Source: Flagellimonas onchidii (GTDB lineage Bacteria; Bacteroidota; Bacteroidia; Flavobacteriales; Flavobacteriaceae). Taken from it: a stretch of DNA of 64,000 nt. Shown here in pieces: positions 51,295-61,059 of this stretch. Location of the stretch: positions 62,001-126,000 of the forward strand of contig NZ_SRXX01000005.1 of the NCBI RefSeq assembly GCF_004804315.1, read 5' to 3'. The notes below the pieces were generated by a model. That model did no database searches, had not been told where the DNA came from, and worked only from the letters and a program-made list of their open reading frames with translations. The number at the start of each line of letters is the position of its first letter. Within the stretch, counting starts at the first letter, position 1. The position numbers and the translations under genes are program-made.

Positions 51295-53997
51295 ATGAGA
51301 ACTAAAGCCTTTAAAATCATTGGCATAACCCTACTTGTCCTTGTTACGCTGATTATTTCCCTACCCTTGTTGCTAGAAGGGAAGATTGCGGAAATTATAA
51401 AGAATAAGGTCAACAATAATATCAACGCGACGCTCGATTTTGATGATGCGAGCTTGAGCCTGATCAAAAGTTTCCCAAGTGCAAATGTAGAATTACAACA
51501 GATTTCGTTGGTAAATAATGCTCCATTTGAAGGAGATACCCTGTTTGCATCGAATCAAATTGAGCTCAAAATGTCGATTAATGAGCTGTTTAAATCGGCA
51601 GAAGAACCCATAACCATTAAAAGATTGTTGATTGACGGTGCTAAACTCCACATAAAAGTAGATGCCCAGGAAAATGCCAATTACGATATTGGAAAGCAAG
51701 AGGATGAAAACACAGTAGCAGAAGAAAGCGGAGAATCCTCCAATTTCACCTTAGCAATGGATTCATATGAAATTACCAATTCCAACATTATATATGAAGA
51801 CTTGGCTGCTGGTATGCGTTTGGAAATTTCAGAGATGAACCATTCTGGTACTGGTGACCTTTCTATAGAAACATCTGAGCTAAAGACCATGACCGATGCC
51901 CTTGTTTCCTTTGAAATGGACAGCACCAAATATTTGAACAAGAACAAGTTGTTTTTGGATGCTCTGATTGGTATAGACCTTAAAGAAAACAAATATTCAT
52001 TTTTAGAGAACAAGGCTATGGTAAACCAATTACCGTTGGTTTTTGACGGTTTTGTTAAGGTGAACGAAGAGAATCAGGAAGTTGATATTAGTTTTAAGAC
52101 ACCTTCTTCTGATTTTAAAAATTTCCTGGCGGTAATCCCTGAAACGTATTCTAAGAATATTGAAAATGTTCAAACTACGGGTAATTTTGAGTTGGCCGGA
52201 CAATTTAAAGGCATTGTTGATGAAACTCATATACCTGCTTTCAACATCAAAGTGAATTCAGAGAACGCTTCTTTTAAGTATCCGGATTTACCAAAATCAG
52301 TACGCAATGTATTTATCGATACTGAAATCAACAATACCACAGGAATAACAGAAGACACCTACGTGGATATCCAAAAGTTATCGTTTACCATTGATCAAGA
52401 CAAGTTTAGTTTGACCTCAAAGATTCGGGACTTGATGGGGAATACCAAGATAAGCGCCCATTTGGACGGAAAAATGAATTTGGAGAATATTTCCCAGGCT
52501 TATCCGATTCCTTCTGATTACGATTTGAAAGGTAAGCTGGAAGCTGATGTGACCACTTCCTTTGATATGGCTTCTTTAGAAAATAATCAATATCAGAACA
52601 CTAGGACCAATGGTAATTTGGAACTTACCGATTTTGAATATGCCTCAGACGAATTGAAGAATCCCGTAGCAATCAATTCGGCAGCGGTGACTTTTACTCC
52701 AGAAACCGTTTCGTTGAATTCTTTTCAAGGAAAAACAGGTCAAACGGATTTTGATGCAAGCGGTACACTGACCAATCTGCTCGGATTTTTATTCAACAAG
52801 GAAAACATCAAAGGAGATTTTAGGCTCTCCTCGAACACTTTTGCCCTAAGTGACTTTATGGTTGAAGAAGAAAGCTCTATGGAAGAAATAGAGGGTAATA
52901 CCAATTCTGAAGGAGAAATTGAAGAGCGTATCAAGATTCCGTCTTTTTTGGATTGCAAGATTGATGCTTCCGCTGGAACAGTGCTTTATGACAACCTTAA
53001 ATTGAAAAATGTGAAAGGAACATTGGTCATTAAGGATGAAACCGCAACGGTTCAAAATCTAACTTCCGATTTATTTGGAGGTACTTTAGGAGTATCTGGT
53101 GCTGTCTCCACCAAGAATGAAACATCCACTTTCAATATGAATTTGGGAATGAACAATTTTAATATTGGAGAGTCCTTTTCCTCATTGGAACTTTTCAAAG
53201 TATTGGCTCCTTTGGCGAATGCGCTTCAAGGAAAACTTAATTCAGATATTAAAATATCCGGAGACTTGAAAGAAGATTTTACGCCTCATTTGGCTTCGGT
53301 CTCAGGAGATGTACTGGCAGAACTGCTTTCCACAAAGGTAAGTGCCGAGAACGCTCCATTGTTTTCCGCTTTGGATAATCAATTGAATTTTTTGAATACC
53401 GACGAATTGGATTTGAGTGACTTGAAAACCGCCTTAAGTTTTGATAATGGCTCGGTCAAGGTGAAACCATTTGAGATAAAATATAAGGATATAGCCGTAA
53501 ACGTGGACGGGAGTCATACGTTTGACAAACAATTGCAATATAAGGCTACCTTGGATGTTCCGGCTAAATATCTGGGAAGCGAGGTAAACGATCTTATTGC
53601 TAAAATGGATGACGAAAGTTTAAAGGATGTAACCATTCCGGTGGTTGCCAATATTGGAGGTAGCTATACAAGTCCATCGGTAAGTACGGACCTTAGTTCA
53701 GGTATTACCAAATTGACCAAGCAATTGGTGGATATCCAAAAGCAGAAACTTTTGAATCAAGGGAAAGATACTGCAAAAGACATGTTGTCCGATGTGTTTG
53801 CAAAGGATGATCAAGATTCCACGCAAGTGGAGTCTTCCGGAGTTAAGGAGGCTTTGGGTGATCTTTTAGGGGGCAAAAAAGAAGATAGCACCCAAGCCAA
53901 GGACTCAACAAACTCTGAAGACCCTGTTAAAAACACCGCAAAGTCTATTTTGGGTGGACTTTTGGGCAAAAAGAAAAAAGACACGGTAAACAACTAG
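51295..53997 (+). CDS. AsmA-family protein
   Basis: A 900-residue protein with an N-terminal membrane helix (about 5-27) and a long extracytoplasmic region of repeated beta-groove character: an AsmA N-terminal domain (FDDASLSLIKSFPSANVELQQISLVN) and a C-terminal AsmA_2 domain (about 570-800, GKLNSDIKISGDL). The tail beyond 830 is low-complexity and rich in Lys, Asp and Ser. AsmA/TamB-like proteins are bridge-like carriers implicated in phospholipid movement to the outer membrane. Its end overlaps the convergent endonuclease/exonuclease/phosphatase gene by 4 bp. Confidence 0.88.
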   Translation: MRTKAFKIIGITLLVLVTLIISLPLLLEGKIAEIIKNKVNNNINATLDFDDASLSLIKSFPSANVELQQISLVNNAPFEGDTLFASNQIELKMSINELFKSAEEPITIKRLLIDGAKLHIKVDAQENANYDIGKQEDENTVAEESGESSNFTLAMDSYEITNSNIIYEDLAAGMRLEISEMNHSGTGDLSIETSELKTMTDALVSFEMDSTKYLNKNKLFLDALIGIDLKENKYSFLENKAMVNQLPLVFDGFVKVNEENQEVDISFKTPSSDFKNFLAVIPETYSKNIENVQTTGNFELAGQFKGIVDETHIPAFNIKVNSENASFKYPDLPKSVRNVFIDTEINNTTGITEDTYVDIQKLSFTIDQDKFSLTSKIRDLMGNTKISAHLDGKMNLENISQAYPIPSDYDLKGKLEADVTTSFDMASLENNQYQNTRTNGNLELTDFEYASDELKNPVAINSAAVTFTPETVSLNSFQGKTGQTDFDASGTLTNLLGFLFNKENIKGDFRLSSNTFALSDFMVEEESSMEEIEGNTNSEGEIEERIKIPSFLDCKIDASAGTVLYDNLKLKNVKGTLVIKDETATVQNLTSDLFGGTLGVSGAVSTKNETSTFNMNLGMNNFNIGESFSSLELFKVLAPLANALQGKLNSDIKISGDLKEDFTPHLASVSGDVLAELLSTKVSAENAPLFSALDNQLNFLNTDELDLSDLKTALSFDNGSVKVKPFEIKYKDIAVNVDGSHTFDKQLQYKATLDVPAKYLGSEVNDLIAKMDDESLKDVTIPVVANIGGSYTSPSVSTDLSSGITKLTKQLVDIQKQKLLNQGKDTAKDMLSDVFAKDDQDSTQVESSGVKEALGDLLGGKKEDSTQAKDSTNSEDPVKNTAKSILGGLLGKKKKDTVNN

Positions 53998-54818
53998 TAC
54001 AATAGAGAAAAAATAGGTAAATGGTCAGAGGGGTAAAGGTTATTTTCTCTTCGGTCATCAATAGCATCATAACTGATTACAGGAATGTTTTTGGTTAAAA
54101 TGTAGTCAATTCTTGCTGTGGGTTTTTTATCGGGGTTAAAACCATTGAAAGTTCCTATAGGTCCATGGGCTGGGATTTTACTTATTTCGAAGGCATCATC
54201 TAATTCAGCTTTTAAAATTTGAATGGGTTCATCGTCGGGGTGACTGTTCAAATCTCCGATCACTGCAATAGGTTCGTCTTGAATCTCCATGTCATTGATC
54301 AAACCTAGAACGAGCTTAGATGAATTTTTTCTGGCTTCTTTTCCAATATGGTCATAGTGACAATTGAATACGTGAATCGTCTTTTTGGTGTTTTTGTCCT
54401 TGAACATGGCATATGTGACAATTCGCTCCATGGAGGCATCCCATCCCACAGAAACCATGTGGGGCGTATCAGAAAGCCAGTAGGTTTTTGTATCCAATAT
54501 TTCCAGACTATCTGGGTTAAAAAAAATGGCGGCATATTCCCCTTTTTGCTTGCCATCATCTCGCCCAACACCAACATAGGAGTAGTTTGTTAAGGTATCA
54601 TCCAAATACGTCACTTGGTCGTGAAGACCCTCTTGAATGCCCAAAATATCTGGTTTGTAATGAGAAATCAACTTGGCGACATCCTCTTTTCGGTTTTCCC
54701 ACCAGTTTTCTTTGTCATTCGGATTGTTGTATCGAATGTTGTAGGTCATTATTGAATGTTGGGCGTTTAGGCTAAAGATCATCATCAACAATGGGAGCAG
54801 TACGTACTTTTTTTTCAT
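53994..54818 (-). CDS. Exported endonuclease/exonuclease/phosphatase family protein
   Basis: A 274-residue secreted enzyme with a signal peptide ending near SLNAQ. The EEP fold (DNase I/exonuclease III type) has all catalytic motifs: MTYNIRYNN, ILGIQEG, FNCHYDHIG, VIGDLNSHPDD, IDYIL and SDHLPIFS. Substrates of the family range from nucleic acids to phospholipids and inositol phosphates; the one here is unknown. It is the last of four consecutive minus-strand genes with 36-54 bp gaps (DUF2797, metallophosphoesterase, B1 lactamase, EEP), which may form one operon. Confidence 0.9.
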   Translation of the reverse strand: MKKKYVLLPLLMMIFSLNAQHSIMTYNIRYNNPNDKENWWENRKEDVAKLISHYKPDILGIQEGLHDQVTYLDDTLTNYSYVGVGRDDGKQKGEYAAIFFNPDSLEILDTKTYWLSDTPHMVSVGWDASMERIVTYAMFKDKNTKKTIHVFNCHYDHIGKEARKNSSKLVLGLINDMEIQDEPIAVIGDLNSHPDDEPIQILKAELDDAFEISKIPAHGPIGTFNGFNPDKKPTARIDYILTKNIPVISYDAIDDRRENNLYPSDHLPIFSLLY

Positions 54819-54854
54819 GATTTTTTAAATAGATGAAACTATGTGCTTAAAATG

Positions 54855-55601
54855 TTATTTAAATAATTGAATGGTATAATCCAAAAGCTCTATTCCTCCA
54901 CTTTTTCCATGCCCTGGCACTACAATTTGCAAGTCAGGGTATTGTTGCTTTATTTTTTCAACCGTATTGGCCCATTCAGATTCATTGGCATCTTCCAGAT
55001 TTCCCTTGCCGGCTTTTAGGGATTTAACCAGACAGCCACCAAACAATGCTTTTTTATATGGAATGTATCCAACAACATTGTCTACTGTATGTCCTTCGCC
55101 AAAATACTTTATAAAAACAGGCTCTGTACCGACCGCGATTTCCGTATCATTGACAAAACCTTGCTCTGGTATAAGCTCAAGTCCTTTTTGTGCAAGTAAA
55201 TCGATTGTTTTTTGACTGGCAAATGACTTTATCCCTGCATCATGAAACTGCCGCAGCCCACCCCAGCAATCTTTATGAAAATGGGTGACGACAACTGCAG
55301 CGATTTTTTTCTTATGCACTTTTTCGACCCAATCAATAAGTTCTTTAGTTGCATAGTTATCGGTCGGACTATCAAAAATTATGGCTTCATCTTCATTAAA
55401 ATAAACCATACCATTGCAGGGCACTCTACCAAAATCATTTGTGTTTAAATACGAAACATGAACAAAAACATTAGTGTTTAGAGGTTCAACGGTCAACGTT
55501 TCTGAACTATAGAATTTTGGTGGCTTATTATTCTCAGCACAACAGTAAAGTAAAATTAAGATGCTTAGAAAAACGAATGTCTTATTATTTATGAATTTCA
55601 T
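54855..55601 (-). CDS. Subclass B1 metallo-beta-lactamase-like enzyme
   Basis: A 248-residue exported protein with a signal or lipoprotein segment ending LLYCC. The metallo-beta-lactamase fold has a full B1 zinc set: zinc-1 site His107, His109 (THFHKDC) and His171 (GEGHTVDN); zinc-2 site Asp111, Cys190 (LFGGCLVKS) and His231 (VPGHG). GGC.VKS is typical of true B1 enzymes such as those of Bacteroidota rather than of generic MBL-fold hydrolases. The HxHxDC variant, with Cys next to Asp, also occurs in active B1 lactamases. Length is about normal. A role in beta-lactam hydrolysis is likely but untested; the chromosomal setting suggests an intrinsic gene. Confidence 0.87.
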   Translation of the reverse strand: MKFINNKTFVFLSILILLYCCAENNKPPKFYSSETLTVEPLNTNVFVHVSYLNTNDFGRVPCNGMVYFNEDEAIIFDSPTDNYATKELIDWVEKVHKKKIAAVVVTHFHKDCWGGLRQFHDAGIKSFASQKTIDLLAQKGLELIPEQGFVNDTEIAVGTEPVFIKYFGEGHTVDNVVGYIPYKKALFGGCLVKSLKAGKGNLEDANESEWANTVEKIKQQYPDLQIVVPGHGKSGGIELLDYTIQLFK

Positions 55602-55655
55602 TTTAAAATTATGCGCTGTAGCTTTTCTAGCTTTGGATAACTGTATTTCTAATTT

Positions 55656-56642
55656 TTAAATTTCAATTTTTCTGTCTGAAATATAGGGAACGATAGGATA
55701 TCCATATTTACTCATATCGACACCAAGGTCTTTAGGAGAAGGTCCCACGAACTCTGTCTTTTTTCCGAATAAGCGGAAGGTATTGTCCGTAGAAATTTCA
55801 GCATATGCCCATATTGGATCTTTGTATGGAACGGTATATTTTATCCAGGGATGGCTTTTATCCACCGCTTCGCTATAACGAATGTGTTTGAAATCGTCTC
55901 CCAACCATTGATACGACATGCTGTTTATCTGAATATAGTGTATGCCATTGATATTGTTGTGATAGTTTTGATGATGATGACCTGAAAAAACAAACTGTAC
56001 TTTTTGAAAACCAGCTTGTTCGTTGGCCTGTTCCAAAACCAGTCTACTCTCGGTGCCGTTATAAATACCCCCTAAATCGTTATCCAACCCTTGGTGACAG
56101 AAAACAATTGTTGGTAATTGGGTTTCTGCCAAATCTTTTTCAAGCCATTCGAGCTGCTCTTTTCCAATATATCGGGCATATCCTTTAGGACGATTGGGTG
56201 ACGGATCTTTGTCATTTCCATCCAAAACAATAAAATGATATCCGTTGCAATCAAATGAATAATATTTCCCCTCGGAGTTCCAATATTCAACAACTTGTTC
56301 TCGGGTAAAACCGCCATCCATATCATGGTTTCCGATGACATGGTATTTTTTTCCAGGGTAACTGTTCCAAATAGACATGAAATCTAGATTGTGATCGTAT
56401 GGGCGGCAAAAATCTCCTAGTTGAATTATAAAATCTAGATTTTTTTCCTTGGCTTCATCGACAAAGGCCTTTAATCTGGAGTCCGCATCGTGCATAATAT
56501 CTTTATGGATATCTGCGCAGATACCGAAATTTAATGATTTCCTTTTGTTCTTTGTCAAATTTTGAGCGCTAAGACTTGTTGGAAGCGCTGCCGCTAGGCC
56601 ACCTATTGAAAGAATTTTGACAAAGTCTCTTCTGTTTTTCAT
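55656..56642 (-). CDS. Tat-exported calcineurin-like metallophosphoesterase
   Basis: A 328-residue phosphoesterase with a twin-arginine-like signal (MKNRRDFVKILSIGGLAAALP). Dinuclear metal motifs: GICADIHKD, QLGDFCRPYD, IGNHDMD, VFCHQGLDND and FSGHHHQNYH. The Tat signal suggests export after folding. The substrate is unknown. It lies within a run of four minus-strand genes; the next encodes the B1 lactamase-like enzyme. Confidence 0.88.
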   Translation of the reverse strand: MKNRRDFVKILSIGGLAAALPTSLSAQNLTKNKRKSLNFGICADIHKDIMHDADSRLKAFVDEAKEKNLDFIIQLGDFCRPYDHNLDFMSIWNSYPGKKYHVIGNHDMDGGFTREQVVEYWNSEGKYYSFDCNGYHFIVLDGNDKDPSPNRPKGYARYIGKEQLEWLEKDLAETQLPTIVFCHQGLDNDLGGIYNGTESRLVLEQANEQAGFQKVQFVFSGHHHQNYHNNINGIHYIQINSMSYQWLGDDFKHIRYSEAVDKSHPWIKYTVPYKDPIWAYAEISTDNTFRLFGKKTEFVGPSPKDLGVDMSKYGYPIVPYISDRKIEI

Positions 56643-56685
56643 TTGGTTGATTTTTGGTTATAGGGGTTTTGGAAGTTATTTTCAA

Positions 56686-57480
56686 TTATTTGATGTCAAT
56701 TCCAACGTAGTATCCTTCGCTTCCCCGTATGTTGAAAACGGTACTATCTTCAAAGAGTAAATATTGACCTTTTACCCCTTTTAAGATACCCGAATAACTA
56801 GGAGTTTTTTCTAGGTTAAGGCTTTTGACTTTTTCTGGGTACTGTAAAACAGGAAAGTCTAAATGGGTTTCTGAATTCGAATCGATAAAATAATCTAGCA
56901 CTTCGTCCGGAACGTTTGGCTTTAATTTACTACGCCATTCCACTAGATTAACATCTTCAATAGTATTGGTGAGCATTTTACGCCAACTTGTTTTGTCACT
57001 TACATGAGCTTTAAGCGCTACTTCTGTAATTCCTGCCAAATACCTATTGGGGACTTCAACAATTTCAATCGCCTCGTGGGCACCTTGATCAATCCATCGT
57101 GTTGGGACTTGTGATTTTCTGGTGACCCCAACTTTGACATTACTGCTATTGGCCAAATACACGATATGTGGTTGCAATTGCGCTTTCTTTTCATATTCCA
57201 GATTACGATCTTCTTTACCTAAATGAGCGGTACTGAGCTCTGGTTTCATAATCCAATCGCCGGCTGCTGGGGATTCATAAAAACAAGACTTGCAAAAACC
57301 TTGACGATAAATGGGTCTTTCCCTCCCACAGTTCAAACACTGATACTTGATGAAGTCAATTTGGATTTCCTTGTTCAACAATTGATTCATGTTCAAAAAA
57401 TCGTTCTCGAAAACCAAGTAATATTGAATGGGAGAACCCAGTTCGGTCTGCATTTTTTGTAATACACCTTCGTAAAGCAT
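56686..57480 (-). CDS. DUF2797 family protein with zinc ribbon
   Basis: A 264-residue cytosolic protein. A four-cysteine zinc-ribbon-like motif CLNCGRERPIYRQGFCKSC lies near residues 49-67. The following segment VYLANSSNVKVGVTRKSQ...RWIDQGAHEAI resembles the core of GIY-YIG/T5orf172-type folds. The function of DUF2797 is not known. Divergent from the GH3 gene with a 100-bp spacer. Confidence 0.85.
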   Translation of the reverse strand: MLYEGVLQKMQTELGSPIQYYLVFENDFLNMNQLLNKEIQIDFIKYQCLNCGRERPIYRQGFCKSCFYESPAAGDWIMKPELSTAHLGKEDRNLEYEKKAQLQPHIVYLANSSNVKVGVTRKSQVPTRWIDQGAHEAIEIVEVPNRYLAGITEVALKAHVSDKTSWRKMLTNTIEDVNLVEWRSKLKPNVPDEVLDYFIDSNSETHLDFPVLQYPEKVKSLNLEKTPSYSGILKGVKGQYLLFEDSTVFNIRGSEGYYVGIDIK

Positions 57481-57580
57481 AGTAGAATGAATGTGTTTTT
57501 AAGCTGATTTGAAAATGAAGGTTAGATGACCTATTTTAGCTAAAGCACCCAACCTTGTAATAGGTTAAAGATACCTAAAA

Positions 57581-59098
57581 ATGCCAATACCCTTATTCAA
57601 TTCAATAGCTTCTTGGTTGTTAAAAAAACGATACCACCAAATAGAGCTTTTTCTAAAATATCCTTTGGATGTGCAAGGGGAGGTGCTTCAGCATTTAGTG
57701 GATTTTTCAAAGGACACCATGCTGGGAAAGCAATACGGGTTTAAGGATATTGCAACGTACGAGGAATTCGCGAATCGTGTGCCCATTGTAAATTATGAAG
57801 GTATAGCCGATTTGATAGAACGTAGTCGGCAGGGCGAACAAAACCTTTTTTGGCCTACTACTATAAAGTGGTTTGCCAAAAGTAGTGGTACAACAAATGC
57901 AAAGAGTAAGTTTATTCCAGTAAGTGTTGAAGCCTTGGAAGATTGTCATTATAAATCCAGTAAGGATTTGCTTTGTCTTTACCTTAATAATAATGAGAAT
58001 TCTCAATTGTTTCGAGGCAAGAGTCTTCGTTTGGGTGGAAGCAAAAAGTTATATGAGGATAACGGTACTTTTTTTGGTGACCTATCGGCGATTTTGATAG
58101 ATAATATGCCACTATGGGCAGAATATAGCAGTACTCCAAGCAACAAAGTGTCATTGATGAGCGATTGGGAGCCTAAGCTCAAGGCTATTATTGATGAAAG
58201 CATTCTAGAAAACGTAACAAGTCTGGCAGGAGTACCGTCATGGATGCTTGTATTGCTTAATGATGTATTGGAGAAAACAGGAAAAAAGAATCTTTTTGAG
58301 GTGTGGGAGAACCTAGAAGTCTATTTCCATGGAGGTGTTAGCTTTGCACCATATCGAGAACAATACAAACGATTACTGCCCAGAAAAAACTTCAACTATT
58401 ATGAGACCTACAATGCCTCGGAAGGGTTTTTCGGGATTCAGGACAGGAACAATTCCCAAGACCTTCTTTTAATGTTGGATTATGGTATTTTTTATGAGTT
58501 TATCCCAATGGATTCTTATGGAAAAGAAGAAAAAGCCATTCCCTTATGGAAGGTTGAGATAGGGGTCAACTACGCTATTGTGATTACAACAAATGCCGGT
58601 TTGTGGCGATATAAGATTGGAGATACGGTTCGTTTTACTTCTAAAAATCCATATAGGATACGGATTACTGGCCGTACCAAGCACTTTATCAATGCTTTTG
58701 GGGAAGAATTGATTATTGAAAATGCAGAGGAGGCCTTGAACCAAATTTGCCAAAAGACGGATGCCCAGATAAAGGATTATACTGCTGCTCCTATCTTTAT
58801 GAACGGTAGTGAAAAAGGTGCTCATGAATGGATAATCGAGTTTAGGAAACCGCCCAAGGATGTGGCTTACTTTACAGAATTTTTGGATAATGCACTGAAA
58901 TCACTTAATTCAGATTATGAAGCTAAACGTTATAATAATATTACATTGCGTATGCCAAAGGTTCATGTTGCCCGTCCAAACCTGTTTCACGACTGGCTCA
59001 AATCCAAAAATAAGTTAGGAGGGCAACACAAGATTCCCAGATTATCCAATGAAAGAGCTTATATTGACGAATTACTCCAATTAAACCTTAAGAACTGA
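57581..59098 (+). CDS. GH3 auxin-responsive-promoter family protein (acyl-adenylate enzyme)
   Basis: A 505-residue member of the GH3 group of the firefly-luciferase (ANL) superfamily. In plants these adenylate carboxylates such as auxin and jasmonate and conjugate them to amino acids. Motifs visible: FAKSSGTTNAKSKFIPVS (phosphate loop), YNASEGFFGIQ, LWRYKIGDTVRFT and RITGRTKHFINAFGEEL. Bacteroidota homologues are common but their acyl and amine substrates are unknown. It appears monocistronic. Confidence 0.93.
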   Translation: MPIPLFNSIASWLLKKRYHQIELFLKYPLDVQGEVLQHLVDFSKDTMLGKQYGFKDIATYEEFANRVPIVNYEGIADLIERSRQGEQNLFWPTTIKWFAKSSGTTNAKSKFIPVSVEALEDCHYKSSKDLLCLYLNNNENSQLFRGKSLRLGGSKKLYEDNGTFFGDLSAILIDNMPLWAEYSSTPSNKVSLMSDWEPKLKAIIDESILENVTSLAGVPSWMLVLLNDVLEKTGKKNLFEVWENLEVYFHGGVSFAPYREQYKRLLPRKNFNYYETYNASEGFFGIQDRNNSQDLLLMLDYGIFYEFIPMDSYGKEEKAIPLWKVEIGVNYAIVITTNAGLWRYKIGDTVRFTSKNPYRIRITGRTKHFINAFGEELIIENAEEALNQICQKTDAQIKDYTAAPIFMNGSEKGAHEWIIEFRKPPKDVAYFTEFLDNALKSLNSDYEAKRYNNITLRMPKVHVARPNLFHDWLKSKNKLGGQHKIPRLSNERAYIDELLQLNLKN

Positions 59099-59121
59099 TT
59101 CTCATTCTTAGGCCAAGGCTG

Positions 59122-59135
59122 CGAAAACGTTTTCG
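59122..59135. promoter_or_regulatory. Palindrome CGAAAACGTTTTCG (LacI-like operator)
   Basis: A perfect 14-bp palindrome with the central CG and A/T arms seen in LacI/GalR-family operators, in the 164-bp gap between the GH3 and hydrolase genes. No LacI-type gene lies in the window. Confidence 0.45.
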
Positions 59136-59262
59136 TTAACACCTCATTTTATCGAACAAACCTCCGTTTTTGTCAAATAAATATGGATTTTCCTCGTTTA
59201 TGGGTGAAGTTTGATTCTGAAATTTTAAGTTCCCTCATCTTGTTAAACTAAAAAAATTGGTT

Positions 59263-59802
59263 ATGGCTGAAAAACTTGTTATTATCTCCGATATGTGGGG
59301 AGTTAAAAAGGGTCTTTGGATTACATCTTATTTTGGATATCTTCAACAGTATTATGACATTGTCTTTTACGATTGTCAACAATTGGGATGCATTGATACA
59401 CCTGTTTCTTCCGAAGAAAATATTCACAAGGCTTTTGTAGAGGGCGGTATTGATACGGCAGTAGCCCATTTACTTAAAAAAGAAACCGAGGCGAGTCATT
59501 ATTTGGCATTTAGTACTGGGGGTACCGTGGCGTGGAAAGCTGCATTGAAAGGTTTGCCAGTAAAATCACTTACAGCTGTTTCACCTACCAGGATAAGGTT
59601 GGAAAATGAGAAACCTGATATACCAATGAACCTTATATATGGAGGGAAAGATGAATTTCGACCGAGTAAGGACTGGGCTAACAAACTAGAAACTGAAATC
59701 AATGTGATTCCGAACTTTGGGCATCAATTGTACTCAGATGAGAAAATTATATCAGAAGTTTGTTTAAGCCTGCTCACAAAGGTCACCAAAAAAGCAGTTT
59801 AG
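59263..59802 (+). CDS. Small alpha/beta-hydrolase-like protein
   Basis: A 179-residue protein with a compact alpha/beta hydrolase pattern: VIISDMWGVKKG at the first strand, a nucleophile-elbow-like LAFSTGGTVAWKAA, an acid strand NLIYGGKDEF and the likely catalytic His in IPNFGHQLYSD. It is shorter than most hydrolases because it lacks a cap. No signal peptide. The ATG at 59263 is preferred over the TTG six bases earlier. Function unknown; convergent with clpX, one base apart. Confidence 0.72.
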   Translation: MAEKLVIISDMWGVKKGLWITSYFGYLQQYYDIVFYDCQQLGCIDTPVSSEENIHKAFVEGGIDTAVAHLLKKETEASHYLAFSTGGTVAWKAALKGLPVKSLTAVSPTRIRLENEKPDIPMNLIYGGKDEFRPSKDWANKLETEINVIPNFGHQLYSDEKIISEVCLSLLTKVTKKAV

Positions 59803-59803
59803 T

Positions 59804-61039
59804 CTACGAAACTGCTTTTAATTTCTTTATGGTTTCATACGAAAGTTTTTCCTCGGCATAGGCCTTGGTCACCTTAAATTCCTTTTCGTCGCTACTCGGC
59901 AGTGTGAACATTGCATCCGTGAATACAGCCTCGCACAGAGAGCGCAATCCTCTGGCTCCTAATTTGTACTCAACGGCTTTTTCCACAATATAGGTCAATG
60001 CCTGTTCCGTAATGCTAAATGAAATGTCATCCATAGCAAACAGTTTTTCGTACTGTTTGATAATGGCGTTTTTGGGTTCGGTAAGAATGGCCCTTAATGT
60101 TTTGGCATCCAAAGGATTCATATGAGTGAGTACAGGAAGTCGTCCAATGATTTCAGGGATAAGTCCAAATTCCTTTAAATCTTTTGGAATAATGTATTGA
60201 AGAATATTCTCGTTATCCAGACGATCTTCTGCCTTTGAAGCACTATAGCCAACTGCTTGCATATTCAATCTTTTGGTGATGATGCGCTCGATACCGTCAA
60301 AAGCACCTCCGGCCACAAAAAGAATATTCTCTGTATTTACCTCAATAAATTTTTGATCTGGATGTTTTCGCCCACCTTTAGGTGGAACATTGACAACGGT
60401 TCCTTCCAATAATTTCAAAAGACCTTGTTGAACACCCTCACCTGAAACATCTCGGGTAATTGATGGGTTGTCACTCTTTCGGGCAATTTTATCTATTTCG
60501 TCAATGAAAACAATACCTCTTTCTGCCTTTTCAAGGTTATAATCAGCAGCTTGCAACAACCTTGTCAAGATACTTTCAACGTCTTCTCCAACATAACCGG
60601 CTTCCGTTAAAACCGTGGCATCGACAATGGCTAAAGGAACATTCAACATTCGGGCTATGGTCTTGGCAATAAGGGTTTTTCCAGTACCCGTTTGTCCGAC
60701 CATAACAATATTACTCTTTTGGATTTCAACATCATCATCCTTGCCCTTTGGCTGTAAAAGCCTTTTGTAATGGTTATAGACAGCAACCGACATTACCTTT
60801 TTGGTGCGCTCTTGCCCAATAACAAAAGTGTCCAAAAAGTCTCTAATTTCAAGAGGTTTTTTCAAAACCAATTCCGAAGAAAGGTCTTGATTTTTAGATT
60901 GTTTGGATTCCTCAGCTACAATACTATGGGCTTGTTCTATACATCTGTCACAAATGTGTGCGTCTAGACCAGCTATAAGAAGGTTGGTCTCAGGTTTTTT
61001 TCTACCACAAAAAGAACATTCCAAGTTTTCCTTTGCCAT
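59804..61039 (-). CDS. clpX: ATP-dependent Clp protease ATPase subunit ClpX
   Basis: A 411-residue AAA+ unfoldase that feeds substrates to ClpP. It has the N-terminal C4 zinc-binding domain ([12 protein letters not shown]...[10 protein letters not shown]), Walker A GQTGTGKT, Walker [14 protein letters not shown], the pore loop in [13 protein letters not shown], and a C-terminal sensor-2 region [10 protein letters not shown]. It lies 89 bp downstream of clpP on the same strand, in the usual tig-clpP-clpX order. Confidence 0.98.
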   Translation of the reverse strand: MAKENLECSFCGRKKPETNLLIAGLDAHICDRCIEQAHSIVAEESKQSKNQDLSSELVLKKPLEIRDFLDTFVIGQERTKKVMSVAVYNHYKRLLQPKGKDDDVEIQKSNIVMVGQTGTGKTLIAKTIARMLNVPLAIVDATVLTEAGYVGEDVESILTRLLQAADYNLEKAERGIVFIDEIDKIARKSDNPSITRDVSGEGVQQGLLKLLEGTVVNVPPKGGRKHPDQKFIEVNTENILFVAGGAFDGIERIITKRLNMQAVGYSASKAEDRLDNENILQYIIPKDLKEFGLIPEIIGRLPVLTHMNPLDAKTLRAILTEPKNAIIKQYEKLFAMDDISFSITEQALTYIVEKAVEYKLGARGLRSLCEAVFTDAMFTLPSSDEKEFKVTKAYAEEKLSYETIKKLKAVS

Positions 61040-61059
61040 ATAAACATTTAAAGTTCAAT

